Of a DNA stretch of 64,000 bases, positions 7,877-17,238 are shown piece after piece (the stretch's first letter is position 1; every line of letters starts with the position of its first letter). The position numbers and the translations under genes are program-made. The stretch is from Bacteroidales bacterium (GTDB taxonomy: Bacteria; Bacteroidota; Bacteroidia; Bacteroidales; P3). The stretch covers positions 1 through 64,000 of the forward strand of contig JAGCJW010000042.1 in NCBI GenBank assembly GCA_017647785.1, written 5' to 3'. Under the pieces are notes generated by a model. That model was given only the letters and a program-made list of their open reading frames with translations, ran no database searches and was not told the DNA's origin.

Positions 7877-8611
7877 TTAATTCTTAACACTCATTCTTTC
7901 CCAAATCCAATTTGGTATTAACTTCCAAACAAAAACAACTAATCGGAATTTCCAATCAATTATTAATATTCTTTTCTTTCGTTTTAATCCTTTGATAATG
8001 CTTTTTGCAGCATTCTCTTTTTTCATCATCAAAGGGTAATGTTTTTCTTTATTTAGTAAATCTGTTTCTACAAATCCTGGACGTATGTCTGTGAAGGAGA
8101 TGTCTGCTTTTTTGATTTTTGATAGTTGGCAAAGTGATTGTATGTAGGTGTTTTGCATTGCTTTTGTTGCAGAATAGGCTGGTGAAACGCCAAGTCCTTT
8201 TGTGCCTGCAATAGATGAAATTACAGCAATATGTCCTTTTTTAGTATTGTTGCAAAACCAATTAAAAGCATAAGTCACTAAACGAACAAACCCTTCGGAA
8301 TTAGTTTTTGTTATGTCAATCTCTACTTCAGGAATTAAATCTACGTTTTGAAAACCAATTCCTGATGCATGGAAATATAAATCCATTCCTCCTAAATCAA
8401 GAATTAATTTCTCTAAATTTGAAGTAGCATCTTGTCTTTTAACATCTAATTCAATGATTTTTACTCTATCTTCCCCAAATTTATCTTGAACGTTTTTTAA
8501 ACGTTCAAGTCTCCTTGCTGCAATACCAACTGACCAACCTTCTTGTAGAAGTAATTTTGCTACTTCTTCTCCAATACCAGAGCTTGCTCCAATTATGATA
8601 GCTTTTTTCAT
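7877..8611 (-). CDS. Short-chain dehydrogenase/reductase
   Basis: A 244-residue classical SDR. It has the NAD(P)-binding motif GASSGIGEEVA near the N-terminus, AARR after the second strand (suggesting NADPH), the active-site Ser in VISSIAG and YSATK (Tyr-x3-Lys). The C-terminal tail is basic (RKKRILIIDWKFR), as in SDRs that touch membranes. The substrate cannot be inferred. It is last in the run parE, FG-GAP-like protein, SDR, starting 9 bp after the preceding stop. Confidence 0.88.
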   Translation of the reverse strand: MKKAIIIGASSGIGEEVAKLLLQEGWSVGIAARRLERLKNVQDKFGEDRVKIIELDVKRQDATSNLEKLILDLGGMDLYFHASGIGFQNVDLIPEVEIDITKTNSEGFVRLVTYAFNWFCNNTKKGHIAVISSIAGTKGLGVSPAYSATKAMQNTYIQSLCQLSKIKKADISFTDIRPGFVETDLLNKEKHYPLMMKKENAAKSIIKGLKRKKRILIIDWKFRLVVFVWKLIPNWIWERMSVKN

Positions 8612-8620
8612 ACTAAAAAA

Positions 8621-9289
8621 CTAGTAATCTGTTCTTGGTTGGATGATAGTTCCCCACTCTCTCTTTGTAAAAGTTTTTCCTACAAGTTTTATGTGTTCAA
8701 TAGCATATCTTTCGTTAGGGTGTATTCCTATAATATCTACAACTCCATCATGTAATTTCAAAACGGTTTTGTTTAAGTTATAACCATTTTTTCTTTTCCA
8801 TTGATGTGTGAACATTTCATCTTGCTTTGAAGCTTTGTAATTAGGACAATCATATTCGTGAACTTGTACACAGAACAATTCTTTCCATTTATTTCCTGTA
8901 TAAGTCCAAATTCTGAAATAATTCAAATTAGAGAAATCGCGATAAACTGTCATGAAAGATATTTCATCTCCTCCATCTCCATCTAAATCTCCTTCATTAA
9001 CTAAGAAATATACTCCTAAATCTCCATCTAATTTCAATGGAGTTAATTCATCATTATCTGAAAAGATAGAAGTTGCTGTTTCATATAAATTTTCTGAAAA
9101 ACCATCTCCATCAAAATCTCCTCTAATGCTAAAACGAGAAGAATTGTTTTTGTTCCAAGTCCAAAGAGAAGGGTCTCTATTATCAATAATTACATCTGTC
9201 CAAGGCTTTACATCATCGTTTTGTGCAAAAATTTCAACTTGTCCTAAACACATAAAAGCCAAAATAAGATAAAATGCTGTTTTTTTCAT
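8621..9289 (-). CDS. Exported protein with calcium-binding-like DxDxDG repeats
   Basis: A 222-residue protein starting MKKTAFYLILAFMCLG, with signal cleavage near EIFAQN. Two acidic loops, DFDGDGFSE and DLDGDGGDE, resemble the calcium loops of FG-GAP/VCBS or dockerin repeats. They are followed by aromatic strands such as YFRIWTYTGNKWKELF. An upstream start at 9343 would run into parE and lacks a signal peptide, so 9289 is chosen. There is no T9SS sorting domain. The function is unknown; it is probably periplasmic or on the cell surface. Confidence 0.75.
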   Translation of the reverse strand: MKKTAFYLILAFMCLGQVEIFAQNDDVKPWTDVIIDNRDPSLWTWNKNNSSRFSIRGDFDGDGFSENLYETATSIFSDNDELTPLKLDGDLGVYFLVNEGDLDGDGGDEISFMTVYRDFSNLNYFRIWTYTGNKWKELFCVQVHEYDCPNYKASKQDEMFTHQWKRKNGYNLNKTVLKLHDGVVDIIGIHPNERYAIEHIKLVGKTFTKREWGTIIQPRTDY

Positions 9290-9311
9290 ATTCTTAAATC
9301 TAAAATTATCT

Positions 9312-11186
9312 TTATTGTACATCTTCATAACGTAAGTTTTCAATAATATAGTTTTGTCTTTCAGGAGTATTTTTACCCATAAAGAAATCCAAAATAGAGC
9401 TTACACCAGATTCTTTATTCAAAATAATAGGGTCTAATCTCATATCTTTACCAATGAAATTACGAAACTCATCAGGTGAAATTTCTCCTAACCCTTTAAA
9501 ACGTGTAATCTCAACATCTCCTCTTAAAGTCTTTGTAGCTTCATCTCTTTCTTGTTCAGTATAGCAATATAATGTTTCTTTCTTATTTCTAACTCTGAAC
9601 AAAGGAGTTTGAAGAATATAGATGTGTCCTGCTTTTACTAAATCAGGGAAAAACTTTAAAAAGAAAGTCATCAACAACATTCTAATGTGCATACCATCAA
9701 CATCAGCATCGGTTGCAATTACAATGTTATTATATCTTAAGTTATCCATATCTTCATCAATATTCAAAGCATTATGAAGAAGATTGAATTCCTCATTCTT
9801 ATAGACAACCTCTTTGCTATCTCCGTATGTATTAAGAGGTTTTCCTCTTAAAGAAAAGACAGCTTGAGTATTAACATCTCTACTTTTAGTTATAGAACCA
9901 GAAGCTGAATCTCCCTCCGTGATAAATAGAGTGGATTCTAAACGTCTTGGGTCTTTGCTATTGTAATGAATTCTGCAATCTCTTAATTTTCTATTTGTTA
10001 AACTAACTTTCTTTGCACTCTCTTTCGCAAGTTTTTTTACATTTTGCATTCCCTTGCGTTCTTTTTCATTGCGCACTATTTTTTGTAATAGCAATTCTGC
10101 AACATCTGAATTAATGTGCAAATAATCATCAAGAGTATTCTTTACAGCATCTAAAATAAAAGTCCTAACAGCTTGACCACTGCCATCAGGCATCATATTT
10201 GTAGAACCTAATTTAGTCTTTGTTTGAGATTCAAAGACAGGTTCATTAATTCTTAAACTAATAGAAGCAACCAATCCTGAACGAATGTCAGATGGGTCAT
10301 AATCTTTCTTGAAGAAATCTTTTAAAACCTTAACTAATGCTTCACGAAAGGCTGATTGGTGAGTTCCTCCTTGAGTAGTGTGTTGTCCATTCACAAAAGA
10401 ATAATGTTCTTCTGTGAATACCTTATCAGAGTGTGTGAAAGCAAATTCAAAATTCCCTGATGAAAGATGAATTATAGGATATAGAGATTCATTTTCTTGA
10501 AGGTTGTTGTTTAACAAATCAAACAGCCCTTTTTTAGATTGAATCTTTTTGCCATTATAAATTAAAGAAAGACCTTTGTTGAGGTAGGCATAGTTCCAAA
10601 CCATCTTCTCAACATATTCATCTAAATAATTGTAATTACCAAAAATTTTTGGAGCATTATCTGGTATGAATTCAACGCAAGTACCATTCTTTTCCTCTGT
10701 GTCTTGAATGTCATACTCCTTTGTAATGGTTCCTCCAGAGAATTCGGCTGATTTTATTTTTCCATTTCTAACAGAAGAAATCTTAAAGTAAGAACTTAAA
10801 GCATTAACGGCTTTTGTTCCCACTCCATTCATACCTACAGATTTTTGGAAAGTTTCTGAATCATACTTTGCTCCGGTATTCATTTTTGAAACACAATCTA
10901 TGGTTTTCTCCAAAGGAATACCTCTACCATAATCTCTTACTCTTACCTTTTTTGTATGAAAATCAATATCTATTTCAATGATATTGCCATAACCTGCTAC
11001 AAATTCATCAATAGAGTTATCAATAACCTCTTTTAGTAACACATAAATTCCGTCATCTGCAGAAGCTCCATCTCCAAGTTTACCAATATACATACCTGGA
11101 CGAAGTCTTATATGTTCGTTCCAATCAAGAGATTTGATATTATCTTCGGTATAATTACTCTTATTTAATTCTTCGTTATTTATCAT
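9312..11186 (-). CDS. parE: DNA topoisomerase IV subunit B (ParE)
   Basis: A 624-residue type IIA topoisomerase ATPase subunit. It has the GHKL motifs [16 protein letters not shown] and [14 protein letters not shown], then the transducer with QGGTHQ, and the TOPRIM domain with EGDSASG and [10 protein letters not shown]. The length and the [14 protein letters not shown] opening fit the Bacteroidota ParE type rather than the longer GyrB. parC is not adjacent. The -7 box ends 8 bp before the ATG, so the mRNA has almost no leader. Confidence 0.93.
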   Translation of the reverse strand: MINNEELNKSNYTEDNIKSLDWNEHIRLRPGMYIGKLGDGASADDGIYVLLKEVIDNSIDEFVAGYGNIIEIDIDFHTKKVRVRDYGRGIPLEKTIDCVSKMNTGAKYDSETFQKSVGMNGVGTKAVNALSSYFKISSVRNGKIKSAEFSGGTITKEYDIQDTEEKNGTCVEFIPDNAPKIFGNYNYLDEYVEKMVWNYAYLNKGLSLIYNGKKIQSKKGLFDLLNNNLQENESLYPIIHLSSGNFEFAFTHSDKVFTEEHYSFVNGQHTTQGGTHQSAFREALVKVLKDFFKKDYDPSDIRSGLVASISLRINEPVFESQTKTKLGSTNMMPDGSGQAVRTFILDAVKNTLDDYLHINSDVAELLLQKIVRNEKERKGMQNVKKLAKESAKKVSLTNRKLRDCRIHYNSKDPRRLESTLFITEGDSASGSITKSRDVNTQAVFSLRGKPLNTYGDSKEVVYKNEEFNLLHNALNIDEDMDNLRYNNIVIATDADVDGMHIRMLLMTFFLKFFPDLVKAGHIYILQTPLFRVRNKKETLYCYTEQERDEATKTLRGDVEITRFKGLGEISPDEFRNFIGKDMRLDPIILNKESGVSSILDFFMGKNTPERQNYIIENLRYEDVQ

Positions 11187-11193
11187 AAGTCTG

Positions 11194-11201
11194 CAAATTT
11201 A
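11194..11201 (-). promoter_or_regulatory. -7 box for parE, very close to the start codon
   Basis: TAAATTTG on the minus strand ends 8 bp from the parE ATG (11184-11186). A transcript starting 4-7 nt after the box would have a leader of a few nucleotides at most. Confidence 0.5.
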
Positions 11202-11221
11202 CGAAAAAAAACAAAATAAAC

Positions 11222-11593
11222 TTAATGATTGAGACGTCTTTCTCTTATAATTTGCAGTTGCTCTTCGGAAAAGAAGAGTTTTTTATCTGTTTTTTCTAAA
11301 AAAATTACTTCCTCAACATTTCTTTCTTCTGGATTGCAAGCAATAATATCTGAGGCTACCATTTCTCCTTTTTCATTCAAGGTTGCATAACACCAATCTC
11401 CTCCTTGATTGCGTAAAAGAGAGTATCCATCAATGCTTTCTGCCCAACGAATAAATTCATCTCCTTTTAACCAATAGGAAAGTTGCTTTCCATTAGATTG
11501 AGTGATAGTTATAAGTTTTCTTTCTGCAGGTACAGCAAATAAAGTAATGCAAAAACAGAATAAAGTAAGTAATATAAAAATGTGTTTTTTCAT
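11222..11593 (-). CDS. Free-standing M6-metalloprotease-type prodomain protein
   Basis: A 123-residue exported protein with the signal MKKHIFILLTLFCFCITLFA, cut before VPAERK. The mature part (ITQSNGKQLSYWLKGDEF, ESIDGYSLLRNQ, YATLNEKGEMV) looks like the N-terminal prodomain of M6 (immune inhibitor A-like) secreted proteases of Bacteroidota. The protein stops at the prodomain, ending RERRLNH: no HExxH catalytic domain follows before parE. It could be an independent inhibitor or chaperone, or a truncated gene. A longer frame to 11830 overlaps ispF and lacks a signal, so 11593 is the start. Confidence 0.65.
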   Translation of the reverse strand: MKKHIFILLTLFCFCITLFAVPAERKLITITQSNGKQLSYWLKGDEFIRWAESIDGYSLLRNQGGDWCYATLNEKGEMVASDIIACNPEERNVEEVIFLEKTDKKLFFSEEQLQIIRERRLNH

Positions 11594-11610
11594 AAAAGAA
11601 TAATTTTTGG

Positions 11611-11618
11611 CAAAGGTA
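11611..11618 (-). promoter_or_regulatory. -7 box for the M6-prodomain gene
   Basis: TACCTTTG on the minus strand, 17 bp before the ATG. No clear -33 element; 21-bp repeat sequence occupies that position. Confidence 0.6.
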
Positions 11619-11623
11619 ATAAA

Positions 11624-11714
11624 AATAAAACAAAGAATTAATTTTTTAACTCTTTGTTTTATTTTACTGAAACTTTGTTTTAATTTCTTAATTCTTTGTT
11701 TTATTTTGTGATTA
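11624..11714 (+). repeat. 21-bp tandem units with an 18-bp hairpin, overlapping the ispF stop
   Basis: CTTTG recurs at 11652, 11673 and 11694, exactly 21 bp apart. The first unit also folds with 11624-11641: 18-nt arms, one mismatch, TTTT loop. The ispF stop codon (11701-11703) lies inside the third unit. The hairpin could also serve as the ispF terminator. Confidence 0.8.
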
Positions 11715-12177
11715 GGCAGACTGCGTATGCTGCAATGCCTTCGCTTTTGCCTACAAAGCCAAGTTTTTCGGTTGTTGTGGCTTTTATGGATATGTCTTCT
11801 GTGTCTATGCCCATTACCTCGGCTAAACATTCTTGCATTTGAGGAATATATTTGCTGATTTTAGGAGCTTGAAGACATATTGTAGAGTCTATGTTGTTTA
11901 TTGCATAGCCTTTTGCTTTTATTTTTTCAATGCAGTCTTTTAAAAGCTCTTTTGAGTCTATACCTTTAAAAGACATGTTGTTGTCAGGGTATTGATAACC
12001 AATATCTCTTAGATTTGCTGCTCCAAGTAATGCATCAATAATTGCGTGAATTAAGCAGTCTGCATCGGAATGTCCTACTGCTGAAAGTTCAGAAGGGATT
12101 TTTATTCCTCCTAAACAAAGATGTTCACCATTTTGTAGTTGGTGAACATCATATCCTATGCCTGTTTTAATTTTCAT
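11701..12177 (-). CDS. ispF: 2-C-methyl-D-erythritol 2,4-cyclodiphosphate synthase IspF
   Basis: IspF makes the cyclic diphosphate of the non-mevalonate isoprenoid pathway. The 158-residue protein has GIGYDVHQL (zinc ligands Asp and His), GHSDADCLIHAIIDALLGAA, DIGYQYPDN and the C-terminal IKATTTEKLGFVGK. Its length is normal. It lies 6 bp after porV and is probably co-transcribed with porU and porV. Its last codons enter a 21-bp repeat array. Confidence 0.96.
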   Translation of the reverse strand: MKIKTGIGYDVHQLQNGEHLCLGGIKIPSELSAVGHSDADCLIHAIIDALLGAANLRDIGYQYPDNNMSFKGIDSKELLKDCIEKIKAKGYAINNIDSTICLQAPKISKYIPQMQECLAEVMGIDTEDISIKATTTEKLGFVGKSEGIAAYAVCLITK

Positions 12178-12183
12178 TATTGG

Positions 12184-13425
12184 TTAAGATTTTGTTTCTA
12201 AAGATTGTTGTGGATCTTTTTGTGTTGCTCCGTTTGTTTCTTTTTGTTTGTCACTTTGTAAATCAAAACTTAAACCTACTCTTAAAGTATTCTTTAATGG
12301 GTTGTTGTTTAGTTGTCCTGTTGCAATCAAGTAACTAATGTCTAATCCCATTACATTGTATTTTATACCAGCTCCAAGTGTAAGATATTGTCTTGCACCC
12401 TTGTTTTTAGCCTCATAGAAATAACCTGCTCTCACTGCTAATACTTTGTTATACCAGTATTCTGCTCCAAGTGAAAGAGAGATTTCTTGAATTTCTTCTT
12501 TGAATCCGTTTGGAGCATCATAGAACGATTGTATTGCTCCTTGGAAAACTCCTACCTCAGGATCTAATCCAGCATAAATATTTCCAGTTGAGTCATAAAC
12601 AGGTGGAGTAGGGACAAGTAGTTTGTTAAAATCCATCATGAATGAAATTTCGTTGAATTGGTCTAAATCCATAGAATATCTACCTCCAATTCTTAAATTT
12701 GCTGGCAAGAATTCACTATCCATGTTTTCTGAATAAGAAATCTTTGAACCAAGGTTTGAGATTTGAGCACCTAAAGCAATTTCTGTAGGGCGAACTGCTT
12801 TGATTGCTTTTTGGTAATACACACCTAAATCAGCTGCTCCTGCATTTGCTGCATGTGTTTGAGTTGTTCCTACGTTTTGTCCTTGAGTAAGGTCAGAACG
12901 AATGTATCTTCCTGTTAAAGAAATAGCCAAATTGTTATTTAATTTCATAGTGTAGGCCAAATCAACTGCAAATTCATTTGGTTTATATGTTCCTGTAGAC
13001 ATTCCTTCTTGGTCAAAGAAATCTATGGCTCCAAGTGAAAAATAGGTTAATGAAGCTCCTAAAGTACTTCTTTCATTTAATTTGAAATAACTTCCAAGAT
13101 ATAATAATTCTATGTCTGAAACTATTTCTCTTAACCAAGGAGAGTATGTAAAGGAAACTCCAGCTTCTTTATCCATAAAGGCTAATTTTGCAGCATTCCA
13201 ATGTATAGAGTTTGCATCTGGAGTACTTGCAGCTCCAATATCTCCCATAGAACCACTTCTTGCGTCAGGAGCTATAATCAATAAAGGAACTCCTGTTGAT
13301 ATTATTCTTGCTCCGTCTGTTATCTTACCAGAAAGTTCATCTATAGCAAGGTTATTGTTGTCTAATTGAGCAAAGACATTATTTCCTAATATAAGTATTG
13401 CTAATAATAAAAGGATCTTTTTCAT
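12184..13425 (-). CDS. porV: T9SS outer-membrane shuttle protein PorV (LptO)
   Basis: A 413-residue FadL-type barrel with a signal peptide (KKILLLLAILILGNNVFAQ). PorV collects cargo from the translocon and delivers it to PorU. The N-terminal SLLIIAPDARSGSMGDIGAA-like stretch, the HWNAAKLAF motif and the repeated barrel strands ending TLRVGLSFDLQ are typical of PorV. The tail after the barrel (QKETNGATQKDP) is short and polar. It lies 59 bp downstream of porU on the same strand, the usual porU-porV order. Confidence 0.93.
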   Translation of the reverse strand: MKKILLLLAILILGNNVFAQLDNNNLAIDELSGKITDGARIISTGVPLLIIAPDARSGSMGDIGAASTPDANSIHWNAAKLAFMDKEAGVSFTYSPWLREIVSDIELLYLGSYFKLNERSTLGASLTYFSLGAIDFFDQEGMSTGTYKPNEFAVDLAYTMKLNNNLAISLTGRYIRSDLTQGQNVGTTQTHAANAGAADLGVYYQKAIKAVRPTEIALGAQISNLGSKISYSENMDSEFLPANLRIGGRYSMDLDQFNEISFMMDFNKLLVPTPPVYDSTGNIYAGLDPEVGVFQGAIQSFYDAPNGFKEEIQEISLSLGAEYWYNKVLAVRAGYFYEAKNKGARQYLTLGAGIKYNVMGLDISYLIATGQLNNNPLKNTLRVGLSFDLQSDKQKETNGATQKDPQQSLETKS

Positions 13426-13484
13426 TTTAATTTTTATTTATTTAAATATTCTCAAAACTATAAAACGATGTTATTTGTGTTTTA

Positions 13485-16400
13485 TTATTTATTTCTATTA
13501 AAAATAACTATTTTTTGTGTAGGTGTTGTGATTTTATCTGTTTGTGTTGTGATTTGCATCCTACAAAAATATACTCCATTAGCAAGCTTTTCTCCTCCAA
13601 TAGTAGTTCCTTGCCAATTTATAGGACCTATGCTATAAGAACCTATGTATGGAGTGGCATCCATTGAGGTTATTAGTCTTCCGTCTTGATTGTAAATAAA
13701 TAATTGAGCTTCTTCTATTGTAGAAGGTTGATTGTGCTCTAATATTATCTGAGTGTCATAAGTAAAAGGGTTAGGATAATTTTTGAGCTTCATTATTTCT
13801 CCATTTTCAGATGAGTTTACAACAAATGTAATGTTGGCATCAGAGGAGAAATTAAAGATATTCCAAACTTTTAAACTCAATGTATGTTCTCCATCAGATA
13901 AATCGTTAAATGGAAATGTGATAGTGCCTTTATTAGGGTTGTTTGCATCAACTTCAAAGTAGTCATTAAGTACAAATGTGTTGGCAGCATTATCTAATCT
14001 TGCCATAATATCATGACCTAATCCGCTACCAACTGTATTAATTGCAATTTCATCTGATACAATAGCAAAAAGCTTTGGATTTTCATCGGTAATACCCCCA
14101 TTTATAAAGTTAGTGTCGTTGATGTATAATTGAATGTTTGGACGGGTTTCTGTAATGATAATAGTAGTATCAATTCCTCCTATGATAAAATCATCACAAT
14201 ATCCAGCAGCATCTGTTGTTGAGGTTTGTGCATAGTAACTCAATTTTCCTTTTCCAAAATTGTATGCTATGTCTTTTGGAATGGTTAGTGTGTAAGTGAA
14301 TTTTCCGTTTTCTACTTGTGTGGAACCTTTGTGTAATATGTTTTTTTGTTGTTCAAATTCTATGTCTGTGTCTAATCCTTCATTGTCTAATGTGTAGTAA
14401 TTGCTAGCTTTGTCTAATAGAGTAATCTCAATTTTGCCATTGAAATCTTGTATTACATTGTTTGAATGGTCGGTGATTTCACCCTCTATAATCATTTGAG
14501 AAAGGGCTTTCACTGTGTCTATACTGTTTTGTGATATTGCTCTGTTATTTATTTTTGTTGTGCGAATATTATATTCAGGTAAGTCTATTCTTAAGGCAGG
14601 ATCTCCAAATAATCCAAAACTTCTTTCTTCTACAACAAGAGCTGTTGCATTTTTTGCCTTCATAAACATTTCTCCAAAGGTTAAGCCTTTGTTGTTTTCC
14701 TTTATTACGGCAAATCTATGTATGTTTGTGTTGATTTCGTTTCTTGAGGGTATCTTTCTTGAAGCTGAAATAAGAGCAATGCCTCCTCCATTAGGTGATG
14801 ATAATATAAACTCTCCTGCAGATTGTTTGTCCGACATGTCAAATCTTGTAAACTCACAGGTTGAGGTAATTACTATTGGTAATGAGTAATAGTTATCCCA
14901 ACTTGTTATATCAGTGATTGTTATTAGTCTTTCACTTGAAAGGTGGTCCTCTGAGCCATGTCCTACATAGTTAAATAAAAGACAACCTTTTTTCATTCTT
15001 TGATTAATTGCTTTAGAAGCATCAGGGTAGGTTGCTCCTGAAGAAGAGGAATATTGCTTGTAAGCATCAGAATAGATTTTCTCTACATTGAGAATAGGAT
15101 TTGTTTCTTTGATTTCGTAATATATTGTTTCTGCATTATCAATGAAATATCTCTCTCCCCAAGTGTCTGCATCATCGGCTGTAAGTGTGATGTTGTTCCT
15201 CCAACTTCCTAGAAGGCCTTGAGATAAATCTTCTTTGGAAATATATCTCCTGCATTTTTCAAGAAAAATATTAGCTTCACTTGCATTGTTTGCTGTTATT
15301 CTCCCTATGCCTATCATTAAAGTGTCATTGATTTGCCCTTTTGAATAAGGGGAAAGGTAAGCTATTACATCATCTGTTGTGTATGATGAACCTGCATCAA
15401 TGATTGAGTTAAGGGATTGGTAAGTCGGTATGAAATTATTGTTTAATCCTAAGATGTTTTTATTATCGTAGGTTCCGTCTCCAAATAAAAGAAGATTTTT
15501 TGGTGCTTTTCCTTCTGAAGAATATTTGTTATAGAGCATTCTTGCTAACTCTCTTATTGCAAGAATGTCTTTTGTGCCTGATGAAAATTCATTATAAACT
15601 TGTGTAGTTGTTGCAACATTTACTGTGATTCCGTCATAGATTCTATGTAATTGAGCAAGAGAATCGGCTTGTTCTTTAAATTCTGGTGCTGTAACTATGA
15701 TAAAATCTGTTGCTTCCCAAGAGTGAAGGTTTTGATTTTCAATCTTACCTTTTAATATAGGTGTAGGGAAGGTGTTATTTGTGAATACATATATTGTTCT
15801 TAATGTGTCATTAGGAATAATTAGTCTTAATTCATTATTTTCGTTTCTTTCAAAATCTGTGATAGAGTAAACGTCATTTTGATTACTCACATCCCATATA
15901 TTAACGCTGTTTGTTCTGATGTTTTCTATTACATAACGAGTGCTTTTGTTGGACTCATCACTTTTATTTGAATAAAATTTTAGAGCAGAGTTGTTATGTC
16001 TTAATTTTTTTGTGTAATTAACTAATATATAGTCTAATTTGGCTTTATCAATATTGCTACTGCCATTGAATTGTAAGATAAGGGTTGGGTATTCGTTTGT
16101 TATATAGGTTTCAAATTCTTTTGTGGTAATTTTAGCTGCATAATCACTATGTTTTGCTGAAATGTTTATTGAGCCTATATTAGAATTGTTAAGCTTACAA
16201 GTAAAGTTTACTGCAGAGGAACTTTCGTTTGCTAAACTAATAGTTATTTTGCTTTGATGCTCTTCTGATAATCCTTGTAGTGATAGAGGGAAAGAGTTTT
16301 GATTAGTCATTGTTGAAAAAGATTCTCCTAACCAACCTCTTCCTGAACCTAAAAGATTGACTAACTCTCTTTTATGTAAGAAAAAATCTTTAGTGAATTT

Positions 16401-16898
16401 AGTCTCTTCTATGTTTTCTGTAATTATTTGACTTCTTGGAGATATTCTTTTCTTTGTTCCTATTGAAGGCTCAAATGTTATGAAATATGTTGCTAAGTCA
16501 GAGTAAGGGTGAGTGGAAAAATAAAAATTTTGATTTATTTGGTCGTAATCATATTTCATTGTGGCTTTTGCATAAAATAGAGCAAAGCCTTCTTGAGGGT
16601 TTACAAAAATTGCTTTTTCTGTAAGGTCAGATTGTTTGTAAAAGCTATTTGTATCACTGATTGCTCCTTCGCAAGAACCAAATATTGAAAGGTTTTCAAA
16701 ATTTATTTCTTCTGCAGGAACTCCCAATGAAATGAAATCATCATATGTAAGTTTGTAAATATTATCGTTAGGTATGTTAATATTGTACCAATTTCCAGAT
16801 GCTAAAACAGAAGAGTCTGGGTAATTTATGTTTTGTGCTTGAGATAAACCTGTATTAACAAGTATGTATGCTATCACTAATAAAAAAAAACGCTTCAT
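13485..16898 (-). CDS. porU: T9SS C-terminal signal peptidase / sortase PorU (C25 family)
   Basis: PorU removes the T9SS sorting domain from cargo and joins the new C-terminus to an anionic polysaccharide. This 1137-residue protein (start at MKRFFLLVIAYILVNTG) has the gingipain-like C25 fold. The catalytic dyad is visible as His647 in YVGHGSEDH and Cys681 in TSTCEF, with LLFGDGTYDN before it. Ig-like domains follow, and then its own sorting-type domain (LKNYPNPFTYDTQ). A start four codons upstream is possible. The apparent promoter (17053) implies a leader of about 150 nt that contains 21-bp repeats. Confidence 0.93.
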   Translation of the reverse strand: MKRFFLLVIAYILVNTGLSQAQNINYPDSSVLASGNWYNINIPNDNIYKLTYDDFISLGVPAEEINFENLSIFGSCEGAISDTNSFYKQSDLTEKAIFVNPQEGFALFYAKATMKYDYDQINQNFYFSTHPYSDLATYFITFEPSIGTKKRISPRSQIITENIEETKFTKDFFLHKRELVNLLGSGRGWLGESFSTMTNQNSFPLSLQGLSEEHQSKITISLANESSSAVNFTCKLNNSNIGSINISAKHSDYAAKITTKEFETYITNEYPTLILQFNGSSNIDKAKLDYILVNYTKKLRHNNSALKFYSNKSDESNKSTRYVIENIRTNSVNIWDVSNQNDVYSITDFERNENNELRLIIPNDTLRTIYVFTNNTFPTPILKGKIENQNLHSWEATDFIIVTAPEFKEQADSLAQLHRIYDGITVNVATTTQVYNEFSSGTKDILAIRELARMLYNKYSSEGKAPKNLLLFGDGTYDNKNILGLNNNFIPTYQSLNSIIDAGSSYTTDDVIAYLSPYSKGQINDTLMIGIGRITANNASEANIFLEKCRRYISKEDLSQGLLGSWRNNITLTADDADTWGERYFIDNAETIYYEIKETNPILNVEKIYSDAYKQYSSSSGATYPDASKAINQRMKKGCLLFNYVGHGSEDHLSSERLITITDITSWDNYYSLPIVITSTCEFTRFDMSDKQSAGEFILSSPNGGGIALISASRKIPSRNEINTNIHRFAVIKENNKGLTFGEMFMKAKNATALVVEERSFGLFGDPALRIDLPEYNIRTTKINNRAISQNSIDTVKALSQMIIEGEITDHSNNVIQDFNGKIEITLLDKASNYYTLDNEGLDTDIEFEQQKNILHKGSTQVENGKFTYTLTIPKDIAYNFGKGKLSYYAQTSTTDAAGYCDDFIIGGIDTTIIITETRPNIQLYINDTNFINGGITDENPKLFAIVSDEIAINTVGSGLGHDIMARLDNAANTFVLNDYFEVDANNPNKGTITFPFNDLSDGEHTLSLKVWNIFNFSSDANITFVVNSSENGEIMKLKNYPNPFTYDTQIILEHNQPSTIEEAQLFIYNQDGRLITSMDATPYIGSYSIGPINWQGTTIGGEKLANGVYFCRMQITTQTDKITTPTQKIVIFNRNK

Positions 16899-16981
16899 AT
16901 TTATTCCCATGTATATATAACCTAGTTTATAACAATTTTTTTGTGTATTTATTGTAAATTCTTATCAAGTTTCGGCAAAAT

Positions 16982-17044
16982 GAAACTAAGTTTTATTTCA
17001 CTGAAACTAAGTTTCATTTTATTAAAACTAAGTTTTATTTTAAA
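16982..17044 (+). repeat. Three 21-bp tandem units in the porU leader
   Basis: (G/A)AAACTAAGTTTyATTT recurs at 16982, 17003 and 17024, exactly 21 bp apart. The array lies between the porU -7 box and the porU start, so it would be transcribed. Confidence 0.8.
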
Positions 17045-17052
17045 ATTTCTTG

Positions 17053-17060
17053 CAAAGATA
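17053..17060 (-). promoter_or_regulatory. -7 box for porU-porV-ispF
   Basis: TATCTTTG on the minus strand is the only good -7 box in the gap for porU. It places transcription start about 150 nt before the porU ATG. Confidence 0.55.
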
Positions 17061-17153
17061 AAAAATACTGCGTTTAATAGTGAAACCTAAAGCATTTTTT
17101 TTGAGTATAATATTGTGTTTAAAGTTAGGCGAAATAAAAAAAAACGAAGAAAC

Positions 17154-17185
17154 TTTCGCTATTTGCATTTTTTTTCGTAATATTG
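17154..17185 (+). promoter_or_regulatory. Promoter for porP-gldJ
   Basis: TAATATTG (17178-17185) follows a TTTC at 17154-17157 with 20 bp between, a near match to TTTG-N19-TAnnTTTG. The leader would be about 50 nt. Confidence 0.5.
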
Positions 17186-17238
17186 CCAACTCAAATTAGA
17201 CTAAAATTATTAAAAAAGAAGAATAATTTCAATAAGGT

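Larger units (their letters stand above)
16899..17238. other. Divergent porU / porP intergenic region, 340 bp
   Basis: This gap holds a 21-bp repeat array (16982-17044), a minus-strand -7 box for porU at 17053-17060 and a plus-strand promoter for porP at 17154-17185. I find no small gene in it. It is the control region shared by the two halves of the T9SS block. Confidence 0.75.

Noticed and set aside
11594..11830. N-terminal extension of the M6-prodomain gene
   Set aside because: It would overlap ispF in another frame and bury the signal peptide; the promoter lies at 11611.
11701..11830. Frameshifted or duplicated gene between ispF and the M6-prodomain gene
   Set aside because: Both genes are intact in their own frames; the apparent extra frame is an overlap artefact.
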